DNA of 64,000 nt from DASUCS01 sp041166385 (GTDB lineage: Bacteria; Actinomycetota; Acidimicrobiia; Acidimicrobiales; JACDCH01). This document shows, piece by piece, positions 8,639 through 16,857 of this stretch (position 1 is its first letter; every line of letters begins with the position of its first letter). The stretch lies in assembly GCA_041166385.1 (NCBI GenBank), contig JBEEFW010000122.1:25876-89875 (forward strand). The letters are read 5' to 3'. The notes below the pieces were generated by a model that was given only the letters and a program-made list of their open reading frames with translations, did no database searches and was not told the DNA's origin. The translations under genes were made by a program, and so were the position numbers.

Positions 8639-9577
8639 ATGACGGCGAAGCAGCGCGACGTTCCGATGTCGCTCCCGGCCGTCGGAGTGTGGACTGCTGC
8701 TCTCGACTATCTCCCTCTCGCGCAGGCGCAGGAGCTAGCGGTTGAGCTGGAAGAACTCGGCTACGGCGCCGTCTGGCTACCCGAGCTTGCCGGCCGTGAC
8801 GTCTTTGTCCACCTCGCCATGATTCTGTCGGCCACGTCGCGGCTCGTTGGCGCTACCGGGATTGCGAGCATCTACGCACGAGACCCGGTGGCCATGGTTG
8901 GTGCAGTAAAAGGTTTGACCGAAGCCTTCCCAGATCGGGTAGTGCTCACGCTCGGCGTGAGCCACCACACCATCGTCGAAGGTGTACGTGGCCATGCGTA
9001 CGAAAGACCGATGGCTGCGATGCGTTCTTACCTCGAAGGCATGGACCGATCGCCATACTCTGGTTACCGTCCCACGACACCAATCCGTCGCACGATCGCC
9101 GCCCTCGGCCCGAACATGCTGCGACTCGCCGCTGAGCAGACGGACGGTGCTCATCCATATTTGGTTCCTCCCGAGCACACGGCCATGGCCCGCGAGATTC
9201 TTGGAGTTGGGCCGCTTCTTTGTCCGGAGCAGGCCGTACTCCTGGAAACCGATCCCCAGCGTGCTCGCGACCTCGGGCGGACGCACACGGCCGTCTATGT
9301 CAAGTTGCCGAACTACGCGAACAATCTCATGCGGCTCGGTTTCTCAGAGGATGACCTTGCAGACGGCGGTAGCGATCGGCTCGTGGATGCCCTCGTCGCG
9401 TGGGGCACAGTCGATCAGATAGTCGCACGCGTGCAGGCGCATCTCGACGCTGGCGCAACCCACGTAGGGATTCATGCTCTTCACCCCGAAAAGCGCGGTG
9501 TGCCGGCCGATCAGTGGCGCGTCCTTGCACCTGCCTTGTGCCCGCTTGTGCGCTCATCTGCTGGCTCACCAGTCTGA
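8639..9577 (+). CDS. F420-dependent-type LLM class oxidoreductase (TIGR03620-like)
   Basis: The product is about 312 residues with a luciferase-like TIM-barrel pattern: VGVWTAALDYLPLAQAQELA near the start, then GYGAVWLPELAGRDVFVHLA, LVGATGIASIYARDP and VLTLGVSHHTIVEGV. In actinobacteria such proteins commonly use coenzyme F420, though FMN use cannot be excluded. It is clearly paralogous to the LLM protein at 50178-51068, sharing the layout (ADGAHPY, LDTD/LETD, PNYVNNL/PNYANNL, DLADGGSDRLVDA). ATG 8639 was chosen; a GTG at 8624 is also in frame. It follows the crotonase by 64 nt and is probably part of the same transcript. Confidence 0.85.
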   Translation: MTAKQRDVPMSLPAVGVWTAALDYLPLAQAQELAVELEELGYGAVWLPELAGRDVFVHLAMILSATSRLVGATGIASIYARDPVAMVGAVKGLTEAFPDRVVLTLGVSHHTIVEGVRGHAYERPMAAMRSYLEGMDRSPYSGYRPTTPIRRTIAALGPNMLRLAAEQTDGAHPYLVPPEHTAMAREILGVGPLLCPEQAVLLETDPQRARDLGRTHTAVYVKLPNYANNLMRLGFSEDDLADGGSDRLVDALVAWGTVDQIVARVQAHLDAGATHVGIHALHPEKRGVPADQWRVLAPALCPLVRSSAGSPV

Positions 9578-9668
9578 TGCAGCCAACGTGCCGCCGGTGC
9601 GTCGTCCGACTGGTTCGTGACACCAACTCGTCAGTGTTCGTTGGCTCCCATCGACTGCGCAGGCGAGT

Positions 9669-10697
9669 GTGAGCGAAGTAAGTAGCCGTCTGGCTTTGGC
9701 CAAGCTCAGGGCTTGGCTCAGTCAGTGCCTGTCAGATGATCTCACCGAGTTGACGGTTCGCCGCATGACGGAGACGCACGGAACCTCAAACGAGATGTAT
9801 GAACTGTCCAATCGAGGCGAACGCTGGGTGCTTCGGCGTCCGCCCGCCGTCGGCAACGCGCCGTCGGCTCACGCCGTGTTGCGCGAGTCCCGCATGCTGG
9901 GAGCCCTCGAAGCTACGACGGTGCCGCATCCCCGCCTGATTGCCGCTTGTGACGACACCAGCGTGATCGGGTCACCATTCCTGGTCATGCATTGGGTTGA
10001 TGGAGTCAGCCTGCGCGACCGCGTTCCGGACGAGCTCAGTGACGACGTGGCGCGCTACGACCTAGGTCTGGCCCTGGTCGACGGCCTCATCGAGCTCGAA
10101 CGAGTCGATTGGCGCGCTGCAGGCCTGGAGGGTTTCGGACACCCAGATGGTTTCCTCGAGCGCCAGGTGCCGCGATGGCTAAGCCAGTTGGCAACCTATC
10201 GATCGCGCGACATCCCTGGACTCGACAAGGTCGCGGCATGGTTAGAATCGCATCGCCCACCCGCGACCGCCCCGGCGATCCTGCACGGTGACTACGGCTT
10301 CTTCAATGCGATGTTTGCGAGGGCCCTGCCAGTTCAACTAGCCGCCATCGTCGATTGGGAGTCGGCAACCATCGGCGACCCGTTGCTCGACCTCGGCTTC
10401 TTGACCGGTGCGTGGACCGCGGTAGGCGAGGAACCGGTTATTCCGGGTGACATCACGAACCTTCCTGGAATGGCGACCAGCGGCGACCTCGCCACTCGCT
10501 ACGCGAGGCTGACGGGTCGATCCATAGAACACCTCACCTATTACCAGACGCTCGGGCTGTTCAAGCTGGCGTGCATCATCGAGGGTGCGTATTTTCGGTA
10601 TCGCTCCGGTACGAGCGACAACCCGTTGCATGCCGAGTTCGAGACAGTCGTGCCCGCCTTGGTCCGTCGAGCAGCTTCCCTGGCGGGGGCCACGTGA
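9669..10697 (+). CDS. Phosphotransferase family protein (APH fold)
   Basis: The product is 342 residues. The kinase-like fold is shown by LVMHWVDGVSLRDR near residues 105-118, the catalytic loop HGDYGFFNAMF around residue 203 (Brenner-type HGDxxxxN) and the metal-binding IVDWESATIGDPLLDLGF about 20 residues later. Members of this actinobacterial group often sit beside acyl-CoA dehydrogenase and CoA-transferase genes and are thought to phosphorylate hydroxylated acyl intermediates rather than aminoglycosides, by analogy with ACAD10/11. That fits the gene neighbourhood. An antibiotic-resistance role is possible but not supported by context. The GTG start lies 91 nt after the LLM gene. Confidence 0.82.
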   Translation: MSEVSSRLALAKLRAWLSQCLSDDLTELTVRRMTETHGTSNEMYELSNRGERWVLRRPPAVGNAPSAHAVLRESRMLGALEATTVPHPRLIAACDDTSVIGSPFLVMHWVDGVSLRDRVPDELSDDVARYDLGLALVDGLIELERVDWRAAGLEGFGHPDGFLERQVPRWLSQLATYRSRDIPGLDKVAAWLESHRPPATAPAILHGDYGFFNAMFARALPVQLAAIVDWESATIGDPLLDLGFLTGAWTAVGEEPVIPGDITNLPGMATSGDLATRYARLTGRSIEHLTYYQTLGLFKLACIIEGAYFRYRSGTSDNPLHAEFETVVPALVRRAASLAGAT

Positions 10698-10774
10698 GAT
10701 GAGCAGCACGAGGTCATCACGTCGAATGGATGTCGTCGCGACGGGCCAGCGGAGACACTCCATGGGTGCAGTTG

Positions 10775-13123
10775 CTACGAAATCTCCGCGTCGAGCTCTG
10801 TCCGGCACGCTGCCGCGCCGGAGGCTACAAGTTGGCTGATCGCATCGCTCGAGTAGCCGACCTCCTTGAGCACGTTGGCAGTGCTCGCCGCGAACGGTTG
10901 CGGCGTTCCAATACGCCCGGGCGTGTGTGACAGGTTGACTGCAGCGCCTGTCTGATCGACGCGGCCCAGCTTCGGATGCTCAAACGAGACAGTGCGTCGA
11001 TCGCCTGCTCGGGTTCCGCTGCCGAACAGGAACTCGGCCCACGTACCCGTGGCGTCAACGCAGGCAATATCGAGATCTCCGAGCACGATCTCCCAGCCTT
11101 CTGGCCCTCGCGACGATTGTGTCAAGAATGCCTCGGCGAGCTGCTGCGCAAGCAGTGAGGCATTCGTCGTGCGCGCCTGTGGGCTGTGGAACATCGGGTC
11201 CTCGATGAGGTCAGGTCGACCGATTCCGGCGCACAGGTGCGGCCACTCCTCGTCCGAGCAAGCCAGAAAAACCCAACCGGCCTGCGCTGTGCGGTACAGG
11301 CGGTAGAGAGGATGAAGCCCGTATTGGTCGGAGTCGGGGAGTCGACGTTCCGGTTTGCCGCTGTATCGAATGAAGTCGTCGGAGAACAGGTACGCGGCAC
11401 TGACCAACATCGTCGTTTCGATGTCCTGCGCCTGGGCGCTGAGGTCGCGTGCTCGGAGGCCAAGAAGTATCGCGATCGCAACTCCGAGCAACGCACTGTG
11501 ATCTGTCGTCTGCCGTTGTTGCGGCGGATTGCCGGTTCCTGCTTGGAGAATCTCTCCACCGGCCAGCGCCGAAATCACCGCGTCGAACGCGGGCCGCCGG
11601 GCATCGGGACCGGTTGACCCGAACGACGCCGCGTACACGTACACGATGCGATCGTTGATTGCAGACAAGGTCGCAAAGTCCGCGCCGAGCCTTTCGGGAA
11701 CGCCCGGCCGAAAGTTGTGCACCACAACGTCGGCCTTCGCGACGAGACGATGGAAGGCTTCTCGGCCTCCAACATGCTTGAGATCCAGCGCGATCCGTTC
11801 CTTGCCCCGATTCACCCGAAAGAACAGTTCGTTGCCGTCGAGCTCATTCATGCCAAGCGGATCTCCGACGGGCGGCTCGATTTTGATGACACGCGCACCC
11901 AAGTCGGCCAGCAGCCCAGGACCGCCCGGAGCCGCGGCGAACATGGACAGATCGAGGATGAGTACGTCGTCGAGCGCGGCGCACTCATGTGAGGTAGCGG
12001 GACGGCCTCGATGCGACGCGCGGGAGGACAGGTCGGCGAGAACTTCCGAGGTATCGGCGCCCAACTTCGGCGCCGATTCTGGAATGTGCGTGTCCTCGTC
12101 GTGAAACCGCACCAACGGTCCGACCTGTTCGGTCGGTCCCACCTCGCAGTCCTCAACGCGAATCACGTGCCCGTTGTGGACGACCTGCGGGTAGTCCATG
12201 AACTGCTGAGTAGTCAGAAACGTGCCGTAGGCCGCGTCGCACTCTTGCAGGCGTCGTTGCCAGTGCTCGAGTGGTGCTGTTCGGTATGCCTCATCAATCA
12301 AGGACAGGAGTCGCGCGTCATCGGGCGGTTGTTCGGCGTCGTACTCCTCAATGCCTAAGGCCTGCATCAGGTTCTCGAAGATGCGGCCCATTGCGCTGCC
12401 GGATTGAATCCACTGGCCGTCAGCGCATTGTGCGATCCGGTAACCAGGCATGTCGTTGTGCGGATCGCGACCTTGGACCTGAATCAACAGATCCGTGAGT
12501 TCGGAGTTCTCTGCTTGGACCCCCGTGTACGAGTACACAAAGTTGGCCTGCACTAGTGAGGTCTCCACCCGTTGGCCGATGCCCGTGCGGTCGCGGGCGT
12601 GAAGCGCGGCGAGCGTTCCGATCAGACCGAGCATGGATGCTCCGAAGCTGCACTTGGGCACGGCGTCGTACACAGGACCGTCGTCCCGGTAACCGTTCTG
12701 GATCACGAACTGCCCGCACTTGGCGGCAACGATGCCTTCGTAGCCCTTCGTACCGGCGTCGGAACCGGACTGCCCGAATCCCGAAATTGACAGGTAGATG
12801 AGGCTTGGAGCGAGGGCGTGGACCTCCTTGTAGCCGAGTCCTAGACGATCCATGACGCCGGGTCGGAAATTCTCGGTGACGAGGTCGCTCGAGCGCATGA
12901 GCGCGAGTGCGGCCGCTCGTCCAGCGGTGGTTTTCAGATCGAGCACGACACTCTGCTTGCCGCGGTTCCATTGCCGAAAGGCCGGCTCCCGCCGCCAAGG
13001 GTCGCCGGCAGGTGGCTCCACCTTGATGACCTCGGCGCCATAGTCAGCGAGGACCATTCCGGGGATCGCTCCGTAGCCGCGTCCAAAGTCGATGACACGG
13101 ATACCGAGCAGCGGGGAGCGCAC
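10775..13123 (-). CDS. Double-length class III CoA-transferase (two CaiB/BaiF domains fused)
   Basis: The product is 782 residues, twice the family length. Domain 1 begins LLGIRVIDFGRGYG, GMVLADYGAEVIKVEPPAGD and has LIYLSISGFGQSGSDA. Domain 2 begins near residue 385 with DVLILDLSMFAAAPGGPGLL and GARVIKIEPPVGDPLG. At the site of formyl-CoA transferase Asp169, domain 1 reads TSLVQANFVY and domain 2 TTMLVSAAYL, so neither half shows the usual nucleophile. The fusion mimics the intertwined two-subunit CoA-transferases. It starts with a GTG at 13123 without a clear ribosome binding site, and it diverges from the ABC transporter operon, with which it probably shares a pathway. Confidence 0.88.
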   Translation of the reverse strand: MRSPLLGIRVIDFGRGYGAIPGMVLADYGAEVIKVEPPAGDPWRREPAFRQWNRGKQSVVLDLKTTAGRAAALALMRSSDLVTENFRPGVMDRLGLGYKEVHALAPSLIYLSISGFGQSGSDAGTKGYEGIVAAKCGQFVIQNGYRDDGPVYDAVPKCSFGASMLGLIGTLAALHARDRTGIGQRVETSLVQANFVYSYTGVQAENSELTDLLIQVQGRDPHNDMPGYRIAQCADGQWIQSGSAMGRIFENLMQALGIEEYDAEQPPDDARLLSLIDEAYRTAPLEHWQRRLQECDAAYGTFLTTQQFMDYPQVVHNGHVIRVEDCEVGPTEQVGPLVRFHDEDTHIPESAPKLGADTSEVLADLSSRASHRGRPATSHECAALDDVLILDLSMFAAAPGGPGLLADLGARVIKIEPPVGDPLGMNELDGNELFFRVNRGKERIALDLKHVGGREAFHRLVAKADVVVHNFRPGVPERLGADFATLSAINDRIVYVYAASFGSTGPDARRPAFDAVISALAGGEILQAGTGNPPQQRQTTDHSALLGVAIAILLGLRARDLSAQAQDIETTMLVSAAYLFSDDFIRYSGKPERRLPDSDQYGLHPLYRLYRTAQAGWVFLACSDEEWPHLCAGIGRPDLIEDPMFHSPQARTTNASLLAQQLAEAFLTQSSRGPEGWEIVLGDLDIACVDATGTWAEFLFGSGTRAGDRRTVSFEHPKLGRVDQTGAAVNLSHTPGRIGTPQPFAASTANVLKEVGYSSDAISQLVASGAAACRTELDAEIS

Positions 13124-13164
13124 CGCGTTCAGTATTACTGTGTGCAGAGATTCTGTCCAGGTTC

Positions 13165-13193
13165 TTGACTATGAATCGACTTAGGGTTAGGGT
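13165..13193 (+). promoter_or_regulatory. Candidate promoter of the ABC transporter operon
   Basis: TTGACT (13165-13170), a 17-nt spacer and TAGGGT (13188-13193, fitting the actinobacterial minimal -10 TANNNT) lie in the divergent region between the CoA-transferase and the binding-protein gene. The leader would be about 65 nt. A good ribosome binding site (AGGGGGGA) follows before the ATG at 13266. Confidence 0.4.
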
Positions 13194-13265
13194 CAGAATG
13201 CGGTCGCCCTAGCGGATCGCTGGGCCTTTTCGGTCCGATCACGTCGCCCAGGGGGGACACTGCTC

Positions 13266-14444
13266 ATGAGGTTCAAGCGCGCGTCGGTCTTAGGGTTGTC
13301 CGCGGTTCTGTTGCTCGGAGTGGTGAGCTGCAGCAGCGACAAGAAGACGGCAACGACGGCGGCGAGCGGCTCTGCCACCTCCGCCGCTGGTCCGATCAAG
13401 ATCAAGATCTCTCACCTCGCGGACCAGAGCAGTACCGCGAAACTCCCCAACGAGGCCAACATCCGGGGCATGGACGTCGCGCTCGATCAACTCAAGGAAG
13501 AGGGAAAGATCGAGATAACGATCGAACGCCAGGACACGGGCAACGATGTCGCCAAGGCCGTTTCGCTGATGACGGAGAACGCCGGCGACTCATCGATTGT
13601 CTGGCAGTTCGGACCTCCATTCAGCGGCCAATTCTTCGCCGCGATCCCCCTTGCAGAGCAGCTGAAGATGCCGATCGACTCGATTTCATCGGGCGGTATC
13701 TTCTCCGGGACATTCAACGACTACACGTTCCGTACATCGTTCTCGGATGGCGGAGCCCTTCCCTCTCTGTTCAAATACGCGAAGGAGAAGGTCAAGGCAA
13801 CAAAGATGGCCGCGATCTACACGAACGACGCCGACCAAGCCCGCACGGCGGGAGAGCTATTCGTGAAGTCTGCTCCGGACAATGGAATCACCGTCGTGGC
13901 GACGCAGACATTCGCGCAAAACGACATCAACTTCTCGACTCAGGCATCGGAGATCGCCGCCAAGAGTCCGGACGCGGTCTACCTGGCCACGAACGTCAAC
14001 GCCGGGCTCGTGATAAAGGCTCTCCGTGCCGCCGGAGTTACCGCGCCGATCCTGGCTTCGAATACGACGATCACCATCCCGAAGGACGTGTTCGACACCT
14101 CCGGCGGTAACACCAAGGACCTGTTCTTCTCGAGCCCGTTCTTTCCAGAGGACACTCGCCCCGTCGTGAAGGACTTCCTGCAGCGATTCAAGACGAAGTT
14201 TCCTGACAAGACCGCCGGCGCCCAAGAAGCCCTCGGCTACGACGCTCTGATGTTTCTCGCCACGGCAGCCAAAGCCGTGCAGGGCGAAGTCACTCGCGAG
14301 TCCCTTCGCAAGGCGTTCGGATCGGTGAAGTACGAGGGAGTGACAGGCTCGAATATGTCCTTCCCCAAGGGCAACGGCGACATCTCCAGGGAAGGCGTCT
14401 ACATCCTCACGATCGTTGCTCCTGGTGTAGTCGCGCCGAGCTGA
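13266..14444 (+). CDS. Branched-chain amino acid-type ABC transporter substrate-binding lipoprotein
   Basis: The product is 392 residues. A signal peptide (MRFKRASVLGLSAVLLLG) ends in the lipobox LGVVSC, so Cys22 should be lipidated and the protein tethered outside the membrane. A Ser/Thr/Ala-rich linker precedes a type I periplasmic-binding (Peripla_BP_6) fold, with IKISHLADQSS at the first strand and the hinge-region segments YTNDADQARTAGELF and GYDALMFLATAAKA. LivJ/K-like proteins of this class bind amino acids, short carboxylates, amides or aromatic acids. It heads a complete five-gene transporter operon. AGGGGGGA about 10 nt upstream supports the start. The ligand is probably the compound degraded by the neighbouring enzymes. 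Confidence 0.92.
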   Translation: MRFKRASVLGLSAVLLLGVVSCSSDKKTATTAASGSATSAAGPIKIKISHLADQSSTAKLPNEANIRGMDVALDQLKEEGKIEITIERQDTGNDVAKAVSLMTENAGDSSIVWQFGPPFSGQFFAAIPLAEQLKMPIDSISSGGIFSGTFNDYTFRTSFSDGGALPSLFKYAKEKVKATKMAAIYTNDADQARTAGELFVKSAPDNGITVVATQTFAQNDINFSTQASEIAAKSPDAVYLATNVNAGLVIKALRAAGVTAPILASNTTITIPKDVFDTSGGNTKDLFFSSPFFPEDTRPVVKDFLQRFKTKFPDKTAGAQEALGYDALMFLATAAKAVQGEVTRESLRKAFGSVKYEGVTGSNMSFPKGNGDISREGVYILTIVAPGVVAPS

Positions 14445-14449
14445 TCCCG

Positions 14450-15226
14450 TTGAGGACGGAGACACAGCCAACAGATTCGGCGAACACATCGGCGACTGAC
14501 GGTGGGCCTCGGTTGCTGGAGATCGACAAGGTATCGGTCCACTTTGATGCCCTAGTCGCGCTCGATGGTGTCAGCTTCGATGTCGAGCAGGGACAGCTTG
14601 CGGCGCTCATCGGGCCAAATGGGGCGGGGAAAAGCACGCTGTTTGACGTGATGAACGGCGTGCGGCGTCCTACAGAGGGACGAGTACGTGTGCTCGGCGT
14701 GGACGTCACCGCTGGCGATCCGGCCCGCGTGATGAGACTCGGAGTCAGCCGAACCTTCCAAACTATTCGGCTCGTTGCGGCGCTGACCGTTCGCGACAAT
14801 GTCCTGCTGGGTCTTCACGGACGCGGATGGACGAGTCGTCGGCGGGCGCGAGCGGACGCCGACGAAGTCATCTCCTTCGTGGGTCTGGAAGGCTACGCCA
14901 ATCGCTTCCCGTCCGAACTGGTGTATGGCGAGCGCAAGCGGGTCGAGGTCGCTCGAGCGATCGTCAACAGGCCCAAACTCCTGTTGCTCGACGAGCCATT
15001 TTCTGGCCTGAACGCGACCGAATCGCTCAGGATGGTGGAACTTATTGGTCGCGTCCATTCTGAGGGAACCGGCGTTCTGCTGGTCGAGCACGACATGTCC
15101 GTTGTGATGTCGTTGGCAGAGCGCGTCATCGTGCTGAACTTCGGGCGGAAACTTGCCGACGGAACGAGTGCCGAGGTGCGACGCAACCCGGCCGTGATCG
15201 AGGCGTATCTGGGATCCCATGAATAG
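14450..15226 (+). CDS. ABC transporter ATP-binding protein, LivG type
   Basis: The product is about 258 residues. It has the Walker A GPNGAGKSTLFD around residues 60-71, the signature ELVYGERKRVEVARAI (the LivG variant of LSGGQ), Walker B LLLLDEPFSGLN and the switch histidine in LLVEHDM. It energises import by the two downstream permeases. The only in-frame upstream start is a TTG at 14450, 5 nt after the binding-protein stop; the first 20 residues are unconserved linker. The LivF gene starts inside its last codons (8-nt overlap). Confidence 0.92.
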   Translation: MRTETQPTDSANTSATDGGPRLLEIDKVSVHFDALVALDGVSFDVEQGQLAALIGPNGAGKSTLFDVMNGVRRPTEGRVRVLGVDVTAGDPARVMRLGVSRTFQTIRLVAALTVRDNVLLGLHGRGWTSRRRARADADEVISFVGLEGYANRFPSELVYGERKRVEVARAIVNRPKLLLLDEPFSGLNATESLRMVELIGRVHSEGTGVLLVEHDMSVVMSLAERVIVLNFGRKLADGTSAEVRRNPAVIEAYLGSHE

Positions 15227-15962
15227 TCCGCTCCTCTCGGTGCGGAACGCGCGCGTGCGATACGGCAGCGTGGAGGCGCTTAGGGGCGTCGACCTCGAGC
15301 TCCGTCCGGGCCAGGCGCTTGCCGTGCTCGGCGCGAATGGGGCTGGAAAATCGACGCTCGTGAAAACCATGATGGGACTCGTCCGTTTGACGGCTGGCGA
15401 GGTTCGTGGGCCCGACGGTGAGCGACTCGATCGGCTTCCGCCGTACGAGGTCGCGAGGCGAGGCATCGCAATGGTGCCCGAAGGTAGTGGCGTGTTCACG
15501 CGCCTGACCGTCGAGGAGAACCTTTCGCTCGGATTGGTCGCGCGCCGCCTGTCGGCGGGCGAAGTCACCGAACGGCTTGACGACGTGTTCGCCCACTTTC
15601 CCATTCTCGGCGAGCGTCGCCGCCTGAAGGCCTCGACTTTGTCCGGAGGCGAGCGGCAAATGCTCGGCCTGGGGCGAGCGTTGGCCATCCGACCTCGTGC
15701 CCTTCTACTTGACGAGCCTTCGTTGGGTTTGGCTCCGCTGATGATCGATCGAGTCTTCGCGGAGATCGAGCGGCTCATCATGACGGGCATCGGCATTGTG
15801 CTGGTCGAGCAGAACGCCCGGCAGGCCCTCCGAGTCTCAGAGCACGGCATCGTGCTCGAACGAGGCCGCATCAGCGTCACTGGGTCTGCCGACGATCTCG
15901 CGAACGATCCCCGAGTTGTCGCGGCGTATCTCGGCGGCACCGACGAATCACAGAGGGCATAG
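15219..15962 (+). CDS. ABC transporter ATP-binding protein, LivF type
   Basis: The product is 247 residues with Walker A GANGAGKSTLVK near residues 39-50, signature LSGGERQMLGLGRAL, Walker B ALLLDEPSLGL and switch histidine replaced by Gln in VLVEQNARQAL, as is usual for LivF. It pairs with the LivG protein to form the ATPase dimer. The ATG overlaps the end of livG by 8 nt, and the permease gene follows after 4 nt, which indicates tight coupling. Confidence 0.93.
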   Translation: MNSPLLSVRNARVRYGSVEALRGVDLELRPGQALAVLGANGAGKSTLVKTMMGLVRLTAGEVRGPDGERLDRLPPYEVARRGIAMVPEGSGVFTRLTVEENLSLGLVARRLSAGEVTERLDDVFAHFPILGERRRLKASTLSGGERQMLGLGRALAIRPRALLLDEPSLGLAPLMIDRVFAEIERLIMTGIGIVLVEQNARQALRVSEHGIVLERGRISVTGSADDLANDPRVVAAYLGGTDESQRA

Positions 15963-15966
15963 ATCG

Positions 15967-16857
15967 ATGGACTTGTTTCTTCAGCACTTGGCTGACGGGC
16001 TCAGCCTCGGGTTCGCTTACGCGCTGATCGGCCTAGGTTTCAGTCTGGTTTTCGGCACTCTGAAGTTTTTGAACTTCGCGCACAGCGGCTTACTGATGCT
16101 GAGCGCCTTCGTCGGGTGGGCAATCGCCGACGAGGGCCATGGCAACTTCTTTCTCGTGCTCGCGGTCTCAATGTGCGTCGGCGCAGTGCTCGCTACCGTC
16201 TTGGAACGGGCGCTCATCCGACCAGTTGTGGGCCGCTCGTTCACTGCTCCATTCATCACGACGCTCGGTGCGTCTCTCATCATGCTCGCAGTCGCCAAGT
16301 CGGTGTGGAACACCGAACCGAAGGCATTCTCGGTGCCGTTTGCAGAAGGTTCTCTCGACATCGGGCCCGTGCGTGTCACGGCCATCCAGTGGCTCATCAA
16401 CGGCGTGACGGTGGTGGTGATGCTGTTGCTCGCTTACCTGATCCAGCGCACGCGTCTCGGTCTCATGGTCCGCGCAGCAGCCGAGAACACCGACATGGCG
16501 AAAGCGATGGGTGTCAACACTGGTCGAATCGCGTCGCTGACGATGGCGATCTCGGGCGCGTTGGCTGGCATCAGTGGAACGTTGCTGGCAGCGTCGCTCG
16601 GCGCGGTGTCGGTGTTCGCCGGCGACATCTACGGCCTGAAGGGCATGGTGGCGATGATCGTCGGCGGCATCGGGAGCCTCCGTGGCGCAGTGATCGCCGG
16701 CGTCGCCATCGGGCTTGGTGAGGTAATGGTGTCGGCCTACATCAGCTCCACCTGGCGCGACTTCTTCGCCTTCGGGTTACTGATCGCGGTGTTGCTGTGG
16801 CGTCCTGCCGGACTGTTCGGAAGTCGGGAGGACCGCTTTGTCCCTGTTGCTGTCTGA
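15967..16857 (+). CDS. Branched-chain amino acid-type ABC permease, LivH type
   Basis: The product is 296 residues and strongly hydrophobic, with about eight membrane segments. LivH hallmarks are the start DLFLQHLADGLSLGFAYALI, GLGFSLVFGTLKFLNFAHSG near residues 20-40 and the coupling region AMGVNTGRIASLTMAISGAL, followed by GMVAMIVGGIGSLRGAVIAG. It forms half of the membrane channel with LivM. ATG 15967 gives the standard start. Confidence 0.93.
   Translation: MDLFLQHLADGLSLGFAYALIGLGFSLVFGTLKFLNFAHSGLLMLSAFVGWAIADEGHGNFFLVLAVSMCVGAVLATVLERALIRPVVGRSFTAPFITTLGASLIMLAVAKSVWNTEPKAFSVPFAEGSLDIGPVRVTAIQWLINGVTVVVMLLLAYLIQRTRLGLMVRAAAENTDMAKAMGVNTGRIASLTMAISGALAGISGTLLAASLGAVSVFAGDIYGLKGMVAMIVGGIGSLRGAVIAGVAIGLGEVMVSAYISSTWRDFFAFGLLIAVLLWRPAGLFGSREDRFVPVAV

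Noticed and set aside
9669..10697. Aminoglycoside resistance gene
   Set aside because: The fold is that of aminoglycoside phosphotransferases, but the context and segments fit the acyl-metabolism-linked phosphotransferase group, and no resistance gene lies nearby.
13181..13193. TTAGGGTTAGGGT, telomere-like repeat
   Set aside because: Only two units are present and they fall where the -10 region of a promoter is expected. Nothing suggests a chromosome end.
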